A model generated the notes under the pieces. That model had not been told where the DNA came from, searched no databases, and saw only the letters and a program-made list of their open reading frames with translations. A stretch of 64,000 nucleotides of DNA from Pseudo-nitzschia pungens (taxonomy: Eukaryota > Bacillariophyta > Bacillariophyceae > Bacillariales > Bacillariaceae). Shown piece by piece: positions 10,933 through 21,564 of this stretch. Position numbers and translations under genes: made by a program. Location: assembly GCA_037355855.1 (NCBI GenBank), contig CM074763.1:682001-746000 (forward strand), given 5' to 3'. Numbering within the stretch: the first letter of the stretch is position 1; each line of letters begins with the position of its first letter.

Positions 10933-11783
10933 ATGTCGAAAACATCTGCGACATCCTTGATGAAGCAGGCCGTTCCACGGCTGAAATCCCTGTTTCGCGA
11001 GAGGATGAACGCCAACCAGGACTTTCCGCTGTTTCCCCCGGCCACCGAGCGATCGATCTGGAAGCACACACCCGCCAACCGATCCCGCGAGGCCGCGGTC
11101 CTGGTGCCCCTGGTGAGCTGCGGGGGGCAGCCGTCCCTCCTGTTCACGACGCGATCCAGCCGCATGACTTCGCACGCCTCCGAGGTGGCCTTTCCGGGGG
11201 GCCACCTGGACGAGGCCACGGACGCCTCGCTGGTGGAAACGGCGCTCCGGGAGACCAGGGAAGAGCTCCTGGGACCGGAGGATTATCCGTGGGACTCGGT
11301 GGAAATCATCGGGAGGGCCACCCCGCTGCCCTCGATCAGCGGCATGCCGGTGACCCCCGTGATTGCGGTCCTCCCGGGGGAGGTCGACGAGACCACGTTT
11401 CGGGGCTGTCCGAGCGAAGTGGAGGACGTCTTTTGCGTGAGCCTGTCGGAGCTGCTGGACGTCGAGACGTCCCAGCGATCGGAACGGTTTCGGTCGAACG
11501 TTCCGGTCTTTTACGCGGAGAACGGCAAGAAAATCTGGGGTCTGACCGCGATCGTGACAAGGTAGGGTGGGAACTTGCGCAATCGGATTGTGCGGGTGCA
11601 ACGATTTCCGATCGGTGCAACCATCTGATGCGTTTCATTGTCGTTTTTGTTTCGTTTTTGTTTCGATTCGATTCGATTCGATTCGTATTGCATTCCGCCA
11701 AAATTGTTCCGCAATGCGTGCTTGCTTGCTTGCACAGACCGCTTTTGCACAAACTCTTCAAGCCGGCGTTTTTCGGCCCCTGA
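10933..11783 (+). CDS. Nudix hydrolase, CoA pyrophosphatase type
   Basis: It is predicted to hydrolyse CoA or acyl-CoA to phosphopantetheine and 3',5'-ADP, like NUDT7/NUDT8. The two exons are 10933-11561 and 11738-11783. The 176-nt intron (gtaggg...cag) replaces an early stop with a tail RPLLHKLFKPAFFGP, giving 224 aa. The UPF0035/CoA signature is complete: LLFTTRSSRMTSHASEVAFPGG (split here at residues 65-90), then a Nudix box containing RETREELLG. The ATG at 10933 gives an Arg/Lys-rich amphipathic N-terminus (MSKTSATSLMKQAVPRLKSL) that looks mitochondrial. The frame is open further upstream only from a TTG. The intron holds a (TTCGA)n tract. The family is confident; the location (mitochondrion or peroxisome) is inferred. 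Confidence 0.87.
11661..11686. repeat. Pentanucleotide microsatellite (TTCGA)n in intron
   Basis: About five TTCGA units lie inside the Nudix gene intron. Confidence 0.9.
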
Positions 11784-13040
11784 TGCACCGCGAAACGATC
11801 CCTGCGGTTCCTTCCCATCAAACCATCACGGAATCAAGTCCCCGTGAAACGTTTGGAACCGAGTCGAATTTTGTCGTGCTTCGTTCGATGCACGTGTACA
11901 CGCATTCGGCACAGAACGACGACAGAACTCTGCGTGCGAGGAAAACCAACGATCCGGTTGCGGAAGAAACGACGCAAACAAGCATGGTTTGGTGGTGCGA
12001 CTCGGGCGAACCAATTTTTGACGGTGACACAAAACCATCCCGGTTCTGTCCATCCGACCGGTGGAACCTCCGTTTCACTGCCGCTCGGATCGATGGATTC
12101 ATTCGTCGCAGCCTGGTTTAGTACGGTGCAATAGCTCGGACAACGATTGTTCGGAATGATGCACAGCGCTGCAAAATCCAATCGGCGATCGTCGCTCCCG
12201 CAAGGGTTCAGACCCCGATGGGAGACTCTCGTCGAAACCTCCACTCCGACCGCGCTACTCGGGATCGATGACGAGCTGCAAGGATGTCCAAGAACATCGT
12301 GTTCGCAACACAACACAACACAACACAATAGTTCAGATTTTCCATTGTTGTTGCGGCAACAACAACGTTCGGTTCTGGATTGAGAACAGGGAGAAAACGA
12401 AGATTATTGTGATTATTATTATGAAACCCATTCCAGCAGGTCTATGATAAGTGTTATTAATTCTAAGTTGTATGCTTTGTAATGTTCACTTTGTTCATTG
12501 TTCGGATTAGTATTACTAGGACTACTTCATCACAGTATTTTTTGTTCTTTGTAGTGGCTCCAAACTGATGAGCTTGTTTTTTTAAAAAAAAGCTTACGAC
12601 TTCATTAGATTTATAGTTTTGCGGAGCCCCCTCCTAAAAATACGCTAATGACTAACCCTAATTTAAATCGCGTTCTTGTCGACAAGACGAAAGAGACGAG
12701 ACTCACTCGTTGAGATCGACGCGAAGAGACATTCTCCCTGCTTTTGCTACTAAGATTATATTCGATCCGAAACCGAGAAAACGATGTCGCAATCGGAACG
12801 TCGATTCTCTACAATCATATCCGACTCTGAGCCTGAAAGCCGTTGGAAGTGGCAAGGTGTTGCCGCAATCATTGCTATTGACAAAGCCACAGTCCTACTG
12901 TCAACTTTCGTTCCTTCTCATCGATAGAATCTCCCTCGAATACCCGGAATCGACGGCGACTTTGCTTCGGACCGAGGACCGAGACGACGACGAGTGAACT
13001 AAGAATAACGAACACGCACACGCACACGCACTCCCAAACG
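11784..13040. other. Intergenic region, no supported gene
   Basis: This 1.26 kb stretch lies between two plus-strand genes. Overlapping open frames on both strands at 11800-12330 have no domain-like content and conflict with each other. There is a (CACAA)n tract at about 12305-12328 and an AT-rich stretch at 12380-12690. The COG6 promoter and 5' UTR should lie at the right end, where a CACACGCACACGCACAC tract sits just before the start codon. Confidence 0.55.
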
Positions 13041-15446
13041 ATGTCTTCCGACTCGATGCCAGCAACGGCGGGAAATGCAAGTGCCAGCCGAAATGGTAAC
13101 CAGAGCAGCATTCTCTCCTCCAAGGTGTTCCGGGCCCTGGAAGTCCGGAGCGACACCCCCGCCATGAAGGCCGCCCTGGATGCCCTGGCCCACCTCCCGG
13201 ACCACCAGGATGACCTCTTCACCGTTGATTCTCGATCGGTCCGCGTGGCCATCGAGGAGGACGCCTTGCAACAGGCTCTGCTGCTGCAAGACGAGCTGCG
13301 ATCACTGCTGCAAACCGTAACCAAACTGAGGCAGGGGGTCTCGGAAACCGCTGCCATTGCCCACCGCGTGGACGAGGTCATTCACTCCAGTGTCATGGCG
13401 GAGAGCGGAAGCAGCGCCATTCGGGGGAGTCGCGTCGACCAGTCCGGCAGCGAAACGGCTCTGGCGGATGCAATTTCCGCGGGCGATGAGCCGGGCGCTG
13501 TTGCGCTTTCCTCGGGAATGGACGACGACTCGGCACTGGAACAAGAACAGCGATTGGCACTGCTGCTCAGCGATTGCTTTGCAAAGCGGAACGCAGCCCG
13601 CAAGCGGGTCGAAGCCGTCCACGAGTTCCTGGAACGCTTCGATCTCTCGGAGGAGGATTCCCGCCTCCTCGAGCATTACGCCTTTGAGGACGTGGAAACC
13701 TCCAACGTCAACGGCGTCGCCTTTTTGAACGCGCTGGAACGCGTCGGGGCGATCCGCGGCGAACTCGGCAAGACGGTCGGATCCCTGGAACCGGGCGTGC
13801 TCCCGTCCTACGGCCGACGATCGGAATCGGACGAGAACCGCCTGGGCGCCACGTCCGCCCTGCGCATGATGGAAGCCCTCGCCCAGAAGCAGGAGCGGGC
13901 CTACGAACGCCTCTATCACTGGCTGCAGAAATACCTCCACCTCCATTCCCACGGCACCACCGCTGCCGGCCCACACGCGGCGCAGCACGACGGCGATCGG
14001 TTGGACGAGATTCTCTCCCATCCGTTCGTGAGGCGGTCCCTCCGCGCGCTCAAGAGCGTTCCGGCCTTTTACTCCCACCTCCTGGAACTGATCGCGCAGT
14101 CCCGGCGGTCGGAGGCCACCCGGCGGTTCCTGCTGGCGCTGACCAGCGGACACAACGGCCTCCCGCCCATCGAGATGAGGGCGCACGACTCGGTTGTTTA
14201 CGTCGGAGACATGCTGGCCTTTTGCTTCCGGGCATTTTCGGTGGAGGCCGACGTGGCCCGGGGCCTCCTGGGAGGAGACGACGACGACGACAACGACAAC
14301 GACGAAAAACAAAACGGGGACGGAGGCGAAGCAAAGGAAAGCACGGACGACGATGTCGACGACGACTTTTTGGTGGAAAAGCCACTCTCGATCACCGAGC
14401 TGCTGGCACTGAGCATGGGTGGGATCTCGAGGCCGCTCAAGTCGCGCATTCTCCAGGTGGTCTCGAACCTCGCGCGTCGCCCGGGAGACGAGGACGACGC
14501 CGAGTCGGACGACGGAATGGACGATTACGACGAGGAGGGAGCTTCCCTGCGCTCGCAACTGTCCCAGATCTACGAGATTTGCGGGCTCTTGCTGTTCTAT
14601 GCGTCGGCCGTGGAAAAATCCATGGCCAAGCTCGGGGACGGTGCTGTCGCTTCGGACGCGGGAGAGAATCCGCTCGTGACCGTCATTCTCGAGTCCCTCG
14701 GAGAAGCCACCAATGCCTACGAGGCTTCGCTCCGGGTCTACGCGTCCATGTTGGAGCAGCTGCAGCTCCTAACGGGAGACTCGGAGGCGTCCCTGGCGCA
14801 CACCATGATTGTCCGGGTCGTGGAGGCCCGAAAGGAGTCGCCCGGCTTTGCGGCGGACGTGCGCTGTCCGGAAGAGTACCGGCAGCGGCTCTCGCTCGAC
14901 TGGTCCTGCAACGTGCTGGTCGATGCCGCGCTGCCAGCGTGCAAGACTCTCGACGACACGGTGACACTCAAACAATCCATCGCCGTCGCGAAGCAGGGAA
15001 ACATGACCGCTTCCGTGGTGGCCTCCCTGGACGAAAAACTCGGCGCGCAAGAGGGAGCCCTCATCGACGAGCTCGTGGAAAAGGAAACCGCCGACGTCCT
15101 GGACCTGTGCGGACTGGGAAGCCTCGTCACGGCCTGGGAGCGCTTCAAGGGCGTGCAGGTGGAGGGAATGACCATGGCCTCGTTCCCGGGTCTGACGCCG
15201 GACGAAGCCGAGAGCTGTACGAAGGAATTCTTCTCGTCCCTGTACTCGCCACCCATTCCCTCCTTCGAGAGCACCATCAAGGACCCGACCCTGCGGAAGC
15301 TGGCACGAACGAAGATCGCCAAGCGCGTCTGCGAGAGCTACGAGGCCATGCACGATGCCATGCAGAAACCCGACGTTGGCGGATACGACGACACGAGCTT
15401 TTTGGGCCACAGCCCCCAGCAGGTCAACACGCTGTTCACGGTTTAG
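13041..15446 (+). CDS. COG6: Conserved oligomeric Golgi complex subunit 6
   Basis: This intronless 801-aa gene encodes a lobe-B subunit of the COG tether for retrograde intra-Golgi vesicles. It begins at the ATG at 13041. Family landmarks are the opening SSKVFRALEVRSDTP, an N-terminal helical/coiled-coil stretch, the block FLERFDLSEEDSRLLEHY, and ALRMMEALAQKQERAYERLYHWLQ. The C-terminal part is helical (GLGSLVTAWERFKG). An acidic Asp/Asn-rich insert at about residues 412-445 and another at about 480-500 are low-complexity expansions absent from most homologues. GC-rich third positions give strong coding bias. The gene converges with the LYR-motif gene, whose 3' end is 137 bp away. No frame break was seen. 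Confidence 0.88.
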   Translation: MSSDSMPATAGNASASRNGNQSSILSSKVFRALEVRSDTPAMKAALDALAHLPDHQDDLFTVDSRSVRVAIEEDALQQALLLQDELRSLLQTVTKLRQGVSETAAIAHRVDEVIHSSVMAESGSSAIRGSRVDQSGSETALADAISAGDEPGAVALSSGMDDDSALEQEQRLALLLSDCFAKRNAARKRVEAVHEFLERFDLSEEDSRLLEHYAFEDVETSNVNGVAFLNALERVGAIRGELGKTVGSLEPGVLPSYGRRSESDENRLGATSALRMMEALAQKQERAYERLYHWLQKYLHLHSHGTTAAGPHAAQHDGDRLDEILSHPFVRRSLRALKSVPAFYSHLLELIAQSRRSEATRRFLLALTSGHNGLPPIEMRAHDSVVYVGDMLAFCFRAFSVEADVARGLLGGDDDDDNDNDEKQNGDGGEAKESTDDDVDDDFLVEKPLSITELLALSMGGISRPLKSRILQVVSNLARRPGDEDDAESDDGMDDYDEEGASLRSQLSQIYEICGLLLFYASAVEKSMAKLGDGAVASDAGENPLVTVILESLGEATNAYEASLRVYASMLEQLQLLTGDSEASLAHTMIVRVVEARKESPGFAADVRCPEEYRQRLSLDWSCNVLVDAALPACKTLDDTVTLKQSIAVAKQGNMTASVVASLDEKLGAQEGALIDELVEKETADVLDLCGLGSLVTAWERFKGVQVEGMTMASFPGLTPDEAESCTKEFFSSLYSPPIPSFESTIKDPTLRKLARTKIAKRVCESYEAMHDAMQKPDVGGYDDTSFLGHSPQQVNTLFTV

Positions 15447-15583
15447 ACGATTGGAAATTCCACGATGCCATGGATGCTTCGATGCTTCAAGCGCATGATG
15501 TAGTTCCACTCGGAGCACACGAACGATTGGATTCCCAACTAATTGTTTTTTCATTAAAATGATTGTTAACTATCGCTGATCCG

Positions 15584-16108
15584 CTACGCACTGCTCCCCG
15601 AATTTTCTTCTAGTACCTTGTCCACGGCTTTAGTCCTCTTGTCGGAGTATCCTTCGGGTTTGGGAAAGGGATTCTGTTCCAGGCTCACCGAAAAACTCGC
15701 AGCACTCCGGTTGTCGAACTGGTGGAGTTGGCTCAGTCCCTTGTAGGCAACATGGATTTGTTGCTTCGCCTTGTCGGCTGTGTTTGAAGAACGGTGCGGT
15801 TTGTGACAGAATTACGATGTGCAAAAAGTGAGGAATCAGTGGTTCGTGGTGCCGGTCCGCCCTTTGCCGCGAGCACGAGTACAAGCGCAAGCGGGATGGC
15901 TTCCGGTCCATCCTGGCGGGTGGGCGGGCGGGCGCAGTTCGGTTCAACACTACTCACAGGTCGGATCCAGAGCCATGTTTTCCCGAAATTCTTCCCGCAC
16001 GGATTGCAATATTCGGTCCCGATTCTTGGATGGATAACTCTGACAACCCCTCAGGAGTCTCTTGTACAAATGCAAGAGATCGCTCTTGGCGACAGCACTC
16101 GTAGACAT
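15584..16108 (-). CDS. LYR-motif (complex 1 LYR) family protein, spliced
   Basis: This small 114-aa gene has two exons, 15958-16108 and 15584-15777. They are joined across a 180-nt intron (gtgagt...cag) that turns DPTC-stop into DPTSDKAKQQIHVAYKGL. Exon 1 carries the LYR-type helix (LLHLYKRLLRGCQSYPS, with Lys in place of Arg) and the REEFREN segment with the conserved Phe. LYR proteins bind the mitochondrial acyl carrier protein and act as assembly or stability factors for respiratory complexes and Fe-S delivery. The start at 16108 (MSTSAVAKSD) is chosen over an upstream in-frame non-conserved extension. The C-terminal tail (NPFPKPEGYSDKRTKAVDKV) is not diagnostic, so I cannot assign LYRM number. 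Neither exon alone would stand out, but the joined protein fits the family well. Confidence 0.78.
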
Positions 16109-17255
16109 CGTTGGCTCCTTTTCAGAACAAATAATAATGGCACAGGTATATAAGATGGTCCCTGCTGCTTGTGTACCGTACAATTGTGGTGGGAGGATGG
16201 TGCGGTTCGGTAGCGAGCGGGCTTTAACTTCGGATTCTTCTTTGCTTGGTTGTCCTTACTGTATTCGATCGGGGTTCGGTCTTCTTCTGGTTTGCGTGAT
16301 GTACAATTCACGGGGTTGGTCGTTTGTCTTGTCGTGAGTTGTAGAGATGTTAGCCATGGTCAATGGCCATCATTGTTTCTGCGAAACACCTCGAACAACT
16401 CATTACTGATGATTCATTCATCATTCACTTCGTTTTTTGAGAGTGTCACATTATTTTTTTGTGTTTTTTACAAAATAAATGATGATAATACGTACTACCT
16501 ACTATATATACTATAGGTAGGGTACATCGTATGAGCATGCACGATGCTCATACGGTGTATCTTACACCTTAAACCTTACACCCACCTTCTTGCGAAATAC
16601 TGTACTAACTTTCTACTTCGTACATCTTACACCTTACATCGCAGTTTGAAGAATACATATATGTAATCATAGATATGAAAAGTATGAGTACAGTATCTAT
16701 TATTTTGATCTACTACGTAGTAGAAGTACGAAGAGTGAATCAAATGATACGGGATTGAATCAATCGATAATCAAAGAACTATTGGTCGTACCGAGTACGT
16801 ACAAGTAAGGTTACCGGTACTTCATTGTACAGGTAATTGCACCTGGTGCCTATGAAATTCTAAGATCTTACTGAAATCTATTGGTATATACAGTACGAGT
16901 AGAGTTAAGGCTTACCTGTAATTACCCCGGTATGCAAATTCAAAGTATTTTTTCTTTATTCTTAATGCACGTCGCTTGCGCACCGTAATTTTCGAGTTAT
17001 GACTCTCCCTCTCTAGAGATCCATCATCGGCGGACTTGGATACTGGCACACAGGTTCTGGCATTAGTTGTTGTTTGTTCGTACAGTAAGGTTTAACCGGT
17101 AGTCATGCCGTCACAAGCGCTCTTTGCTCTCATCCCACTCACTGAAAAAAACCCTAACGAATCTCCATCTGCGACACATCATACAAGTGGTGCGTTCAAA
17201 ATTTGTCTCATCACACCCAAAACTATATCGAGGATTGATTCAACACAATACAACA
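16109..17255. other. Divergent intergenic region, AT-rich
   Basis: This 1.15 kb region lies between the LYR gene (-) and the vigilin gene (+). It is rich in TAC/GTA words: an inverted-looking CGTATGAGCATGCACGATGC... TCATACG at about 16528-16556, TACTACGTAGTAGAAGTACG at about 16711-16732, and GTAAGGTTAC at 16805-16814. No protein or RNA gene is supported. Confidence 0.6.
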
Positions 17256-20200
17256 ATGACTATCGAACTAGAGGAAAGTGCCCAAAAGCGACTCGATGAG
17301 TCGCTCGGCAAGCAGGAAGCTCTGTTGGTGAGTACGAAGTATTGCCTTTTTGATGTTGTGACGGTGCCCCAGCTCATGGCGCCGTGTCCAATGCGAAGAT
17401 CCAATTCTGTTCATTGTGGGTAAAACGCCGTGCTCACTCCATGATTGAATCAATCGATCTTGACAACTGGAACAAAACGAAAATGGTCACAGGCCGAAAT
17501 CAAACAGAAGCAGTCGGAACAGCAGGACAAATGGCGAGTAATGAAACAGAAAAAATACCATGAAAAGATCGAGGAACTCGACGAGAAGATGAAGTAAGTG
17601 CTAACGCGTGAGGGAACGGGAATGATCGCCCCGGCTTGAAACAGGGTGTTGTGATGGTGTTCTGCTTGGTTGTTCCCTGTTCTCACCCTATTGCTACGCG
17701 GTCGTGAAAACAGAACCCTTGAGCTTAAAATCACGACTACCAGTTTGCCCATTACAGAGGAAAAACAAATTGTTAGAGAGATAGAGCATGTGAAAAAAGT
17801 CAAGGGAGAAGTTGAGAAATACAACAAGGTGTATGCGGACATCCAATCCTTGAAGGTATGCATATTTGTTCGATTCGTCGCTATTGCGGTTTAGGGTTTG
17901 AGAATTTTGAGAACGATTCGTCTCTAATGCTTGCATTTCTCCTGCGTCGAAACGAATCGGATGATCGTGCCGTCTGTGTTTGATAGAAAGAACAAGCTAA
18001 GCTCCAGGAAAAGCTTGACGACACGCGTCTTTTGACCGCGGAGCTTAGTGCAATTCTGGAAAAAATAAAGCTAGCCAACAAATTAGAATGCACCGCTGAG
18101 GAAATCGAGATCAAGGAAATTACTTGTCCTAAAGCCAAAATAGGAATGGTGATTGGAAAGAATGGATCAAAGATCAAACAAATCCAGGACACCTGTAAAG
18201 TATTGGTTAACGTCGATAACGACACAGAAAATATGACCATAACTGGGAGCAAGGTTTCGATAGAACGAGCCATCCAGGAAATCGAGCACATCATTGAAAT
18301 AGAGGAAAAAGAATTCGTTCTCGAACAAGAGTTGCTGAACTATTTGACGGCAAAATATGTCGATGTGATTCAAAAGTTACGAGATGAATATGTGAATGTA
18401 TCTATCGACGTTTCTCGGACCGGGGGAAAGCTGATTATAAGGGGCATCCCCAAGGATATCGAAGCGATTAAAAAAAAGTGCCTTTGCCTAGGCATCGAAT
18501 CGGAGGAGAGACAATTTGAAGGGGTAGAAATCAATATCCTTTTGGGTTTGAAGGGTGCGACAATTGATAGATTGTGTAGGGAGTACAAGATTTCAGTTGA
18601 TGTCGGCAAGTCTAGTAATAACAAGACGACTCCTGCTGTTTTCATCGGGAAACCCGAAATGATCGAGGCCGCATTAAAAGAGGTTGATGAATTGATCTAC
18701 GACAGCAAAGAGGTGACAGAAGCCATGATCATTAGCACCATAATGAAAAATATTCTTCTTGCGGATGGAGGGATTCACATCAAGGCACTGCAGGCACAGG
18801 TCGTTGAAGCCATTCCCAACGGCAATTGTTTTCTCACCGTCAGCAAAGATCGTATATCGAAGGAAAACCCGGAATTCATGGTAAAGGCGAAACAAGCAAT
18901 GATTACTGACGCAGTTCAGTTTGTTCGCGATAGGTTGAAAGAACTCGATCGGCTTGTTGGTAAGATCTCGGTAGATCCATACGTAATCCCTAGAATCATA
19001 GGGAAGGGAGGAGAAACGGTCAAAAAAATGACAGAAGGGAAGTCTGCATTTGTTGAAGTTGACAAGAGCAGTAATGACGTTTGTTATGGTGCTACGTCTG
19101 ATGAAGCTTTTGAGAAAGTGAGAACAGAAATAGATGAAGTCATCGAAAGCAATTGCATCGCTCGAATTCAAGGTGATCCAGCCATTCTGAAACGCCAATA
19201 CCACGAACTTATCAAACAAGGAATCAAAAAAGAATTAGGTGTATACTGGCTAGATATCAACGAGGATGAATCCTGCTATATTGTCCGAGGGAAAAAGCAA
19301 GGTATCGACGATGCAAAGGCGGTAGTCGAGAAATTCGTGGCAGACAACCATATTGGTGAAGTTTCGATCACCGACGAAGACCGGGATGCCCTTCTCACCA
19401 ATGGAACCAAGAGTAAAATTACACAATTCCAGGATGAAATCGGTGTTAAGCTTCAAATCGATAGAGATGCACTACATGTGATAGTACGTGGACCAAAAGA
19501 CAAGGTGGATGAAGCCACAAAAAAGCTAGATCAATTTCTCTTTGGTAGTGAAGGGTACAGCGTTGCAAAGTTATCTGTAAACGATCAGGTTGTTGGGAAA
19601 ATTATCGGGAAAAAAGGAAAAACGCGGCTACAGCTTCAAAAAAAATATGAAGGCGTAGAGATAAGTATTTCCAAGTCACATGTAGTCACAATTAGAGGTC
19701 CTACCGAAGCGGTTGCGGATTGCAAGGTGGAGATCGCGAAAATGATAGCGTCGGCGAATGTTTCCCAGAGTATCGAAGTCACTGAGGAACAAATCGCTAA
19801 AGTGTCAAAAAAAGATTACTTAAAGAAGATATGCCAAGAAATACGAGTTAAAGTTTCATTCGACGACCAAAAGATCACGGTCAGCGGTACCTTTTATGAC
19901 GTCCGTGATGCTGTGTCGTTGTTGAATGAAACGTTGACAGGTGAATACAAGACGTTGATCGAACTCGACGCAAAGCAATTTTCGAGGGTTAGAAATATCT
20001 TTCGTGATCCCTCGCACCAACGTCGAATGGAAGATCAATCTGGGGCGAAAATAGAGCTGGATTTGAAGGATGGATCCATCATACTTCGTGGAAAACGTAG
20101 TAACGTCAAACAAGCGAAGAATCAACTGTACGGTTTCCTGGATTTTTCTCTCGACAAGCAGTTGCTACAGTTGAAAATTACGAAACCTCTATTTTTGTCA

Positions 20201-21283
20201 GTAGGTCAAGCTTCCGCGCTTGCTGAAGTTTCCGCTGAAGCCGGTGGTGTCTCGATCCATCTAGACCGAGACCTGAGCGTTATTGTGATCAGATCAACCG
20301 ACAGAGAAAAATTGGATAAAGCGAAAAAACTGATGGATGAGAAAATCAAAGAAGCTGAGAAGCTCGTAAATGTTTTGAATGTCAATGCTTCAGATTCCTG
20401 GGTACTCCCTGTTATTATTGGGTCAGGGGGTAGTAAAATTTCTGCATTACGGTCCAAATATCCCACATCGAAAATTGATATTTCGAAAGAGTCGCGAACA
20501 ATAACCATAGTGGCTGATTCCGAGGAAATTGTTGAGGACGTGCGTGCGGACATTGAATCAGCTATCGAGCAAGCAAAAAAAGAGAACATTTTTGTTTTTA
20601 TTCCGGGCAAACACAAACCATCTTTCGTGGGGAAGAATGGATCACACGTGAAAGAATTGGCTGCAAAATACGAGGTGAAAATTCAAGAAGTGAAAAGGGG
20701 CAAGGGCAATTTCGATACAAACTATAAGATTAGTGGAGAAGAATCGAACGTAAATAGTGCAAAAGAAGCGGTCGAAGCATGGCTAATCTTGCGAGAGAAA
20801 GCGGATGAGATTGAAGCCCTCACATTCACATTAGAAAGAGACCAGGATATTGCTGTAATACTTGGGCAAAAAGGGACTGTAGCCCGGTCAATTGAGGAAA
20901 AATACAAATGTAAAGTTCATGTTGATAAGGAAACATTGATTGTGACAGTAAAAGGTCATCAAGAAGAGCAGAGGAAAGCCGCTGTTGGAGAAATGAATGA
21001 ACTGATACAACAAAATCGTGCTGCCGCTCATCAGGCTTTAGTCGAAGAACAGAAAAGAAATGCGGAGCTCCTTGCAACCAGAAACGGGAGCAAAGCGGAG
21101 GTTGTTGCCAACGGTGATCAAAATCCACCACAAGAAGATAATTTCCCTGACCAACCTGTTGGCATTGCTTCGAAGTCTTCAAAGAATGTTAACAACAAGA
21201 AGAAAAGGTTGGTCAATACAAGTAATGAAAAAGGTACAGAAGTTGGAAACCGTCTGTTCGAAATGCTCATGTGCGACACATAA
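17256..21283 (+). CDS. Vigilin-like multi-KH-domain RNA-binding protein
   Basis: This 1203-aa protein has four exons: 17256-17327, 17493-17593, 17714-17855 and 17987-21283, all with GT-AG junctions. The three small first exons encode a charged coiled coil (about residues 1-115: QKQSEQQDKWRVMKQKKYHE and EREIEHVKKVKGE-like). The long last exon encodes consecutive KH modules. GxxG loops visible include IGKNGSKIKQI, IGKGGETVKKM, IGKKGKTRLQLQ, IGSGGSKISALR, VGKNGSHVKEL and LGQKGTVARSI; other modules have degenerate loops, as in vigilin/Scp160. Members bind many mRNAs and ribosomes on the ER. The gene is distinctly AT-rich compared with COG6. The C-terminus is Lys/Asn-rich and ends inside a 58-bp tandem repeat. 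The vigilin call rests on repeated KH folds; orthology is inferred. Confidence 0.87.
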
Positions 21284-21380
21284 TAGAAAAGGCACAGAAG
21301 ATTGGAAACGTCCGTTCGAAATGCTCAAGTGTAACTTGTAATGAAATAAATTGGCTAAAGATGAGAAACGTCTGTTAGGG
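21224..21380. repeat. 58-bp tandem repeat spanning the vigilin stop codon
   Basis: There are three head-to-tail copies starting at about 21224, 21282 and 21340 (the third is partial). Each has AATGAAA/AATAGAAAA, then ACAGAAG..TGGAAAC and GTTCGAAATGCTCA blocks. The stop codon of the multi-KH gene falls at the end of copy 1, so the last residues of the protein are encoded by the repeat. Confidence 0.85.
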
Positions 21381-21564
21381 AATCGCTTGTAGACGGATTG
21401 CAAGGAGTGATCTCGCGTTGCAATGTTTCTGGTAATGACATAAAATGCAGTGCCTGCAATGTACAACTAAGCTAAATCACTCAAGAAGTAAACAACGATG
21501 TAAAATTATTTCACATTACTCTCTTTCTATTTTTGCGTATTACATGGTTTCCCATCTCACCAAA

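Noticed and set aside
11834..12328. Open frames on both strands in the Nudix-COG6 spacer
   Set aside because: They are mutually overlapping, have no domain pattern, and include microsatellite sequence.
13302..14558. 418-codon minus-strand ORF opposite COG6
   Set aside because: It is a shadow of the GC-rich COG6 coding strand with no conserved content.
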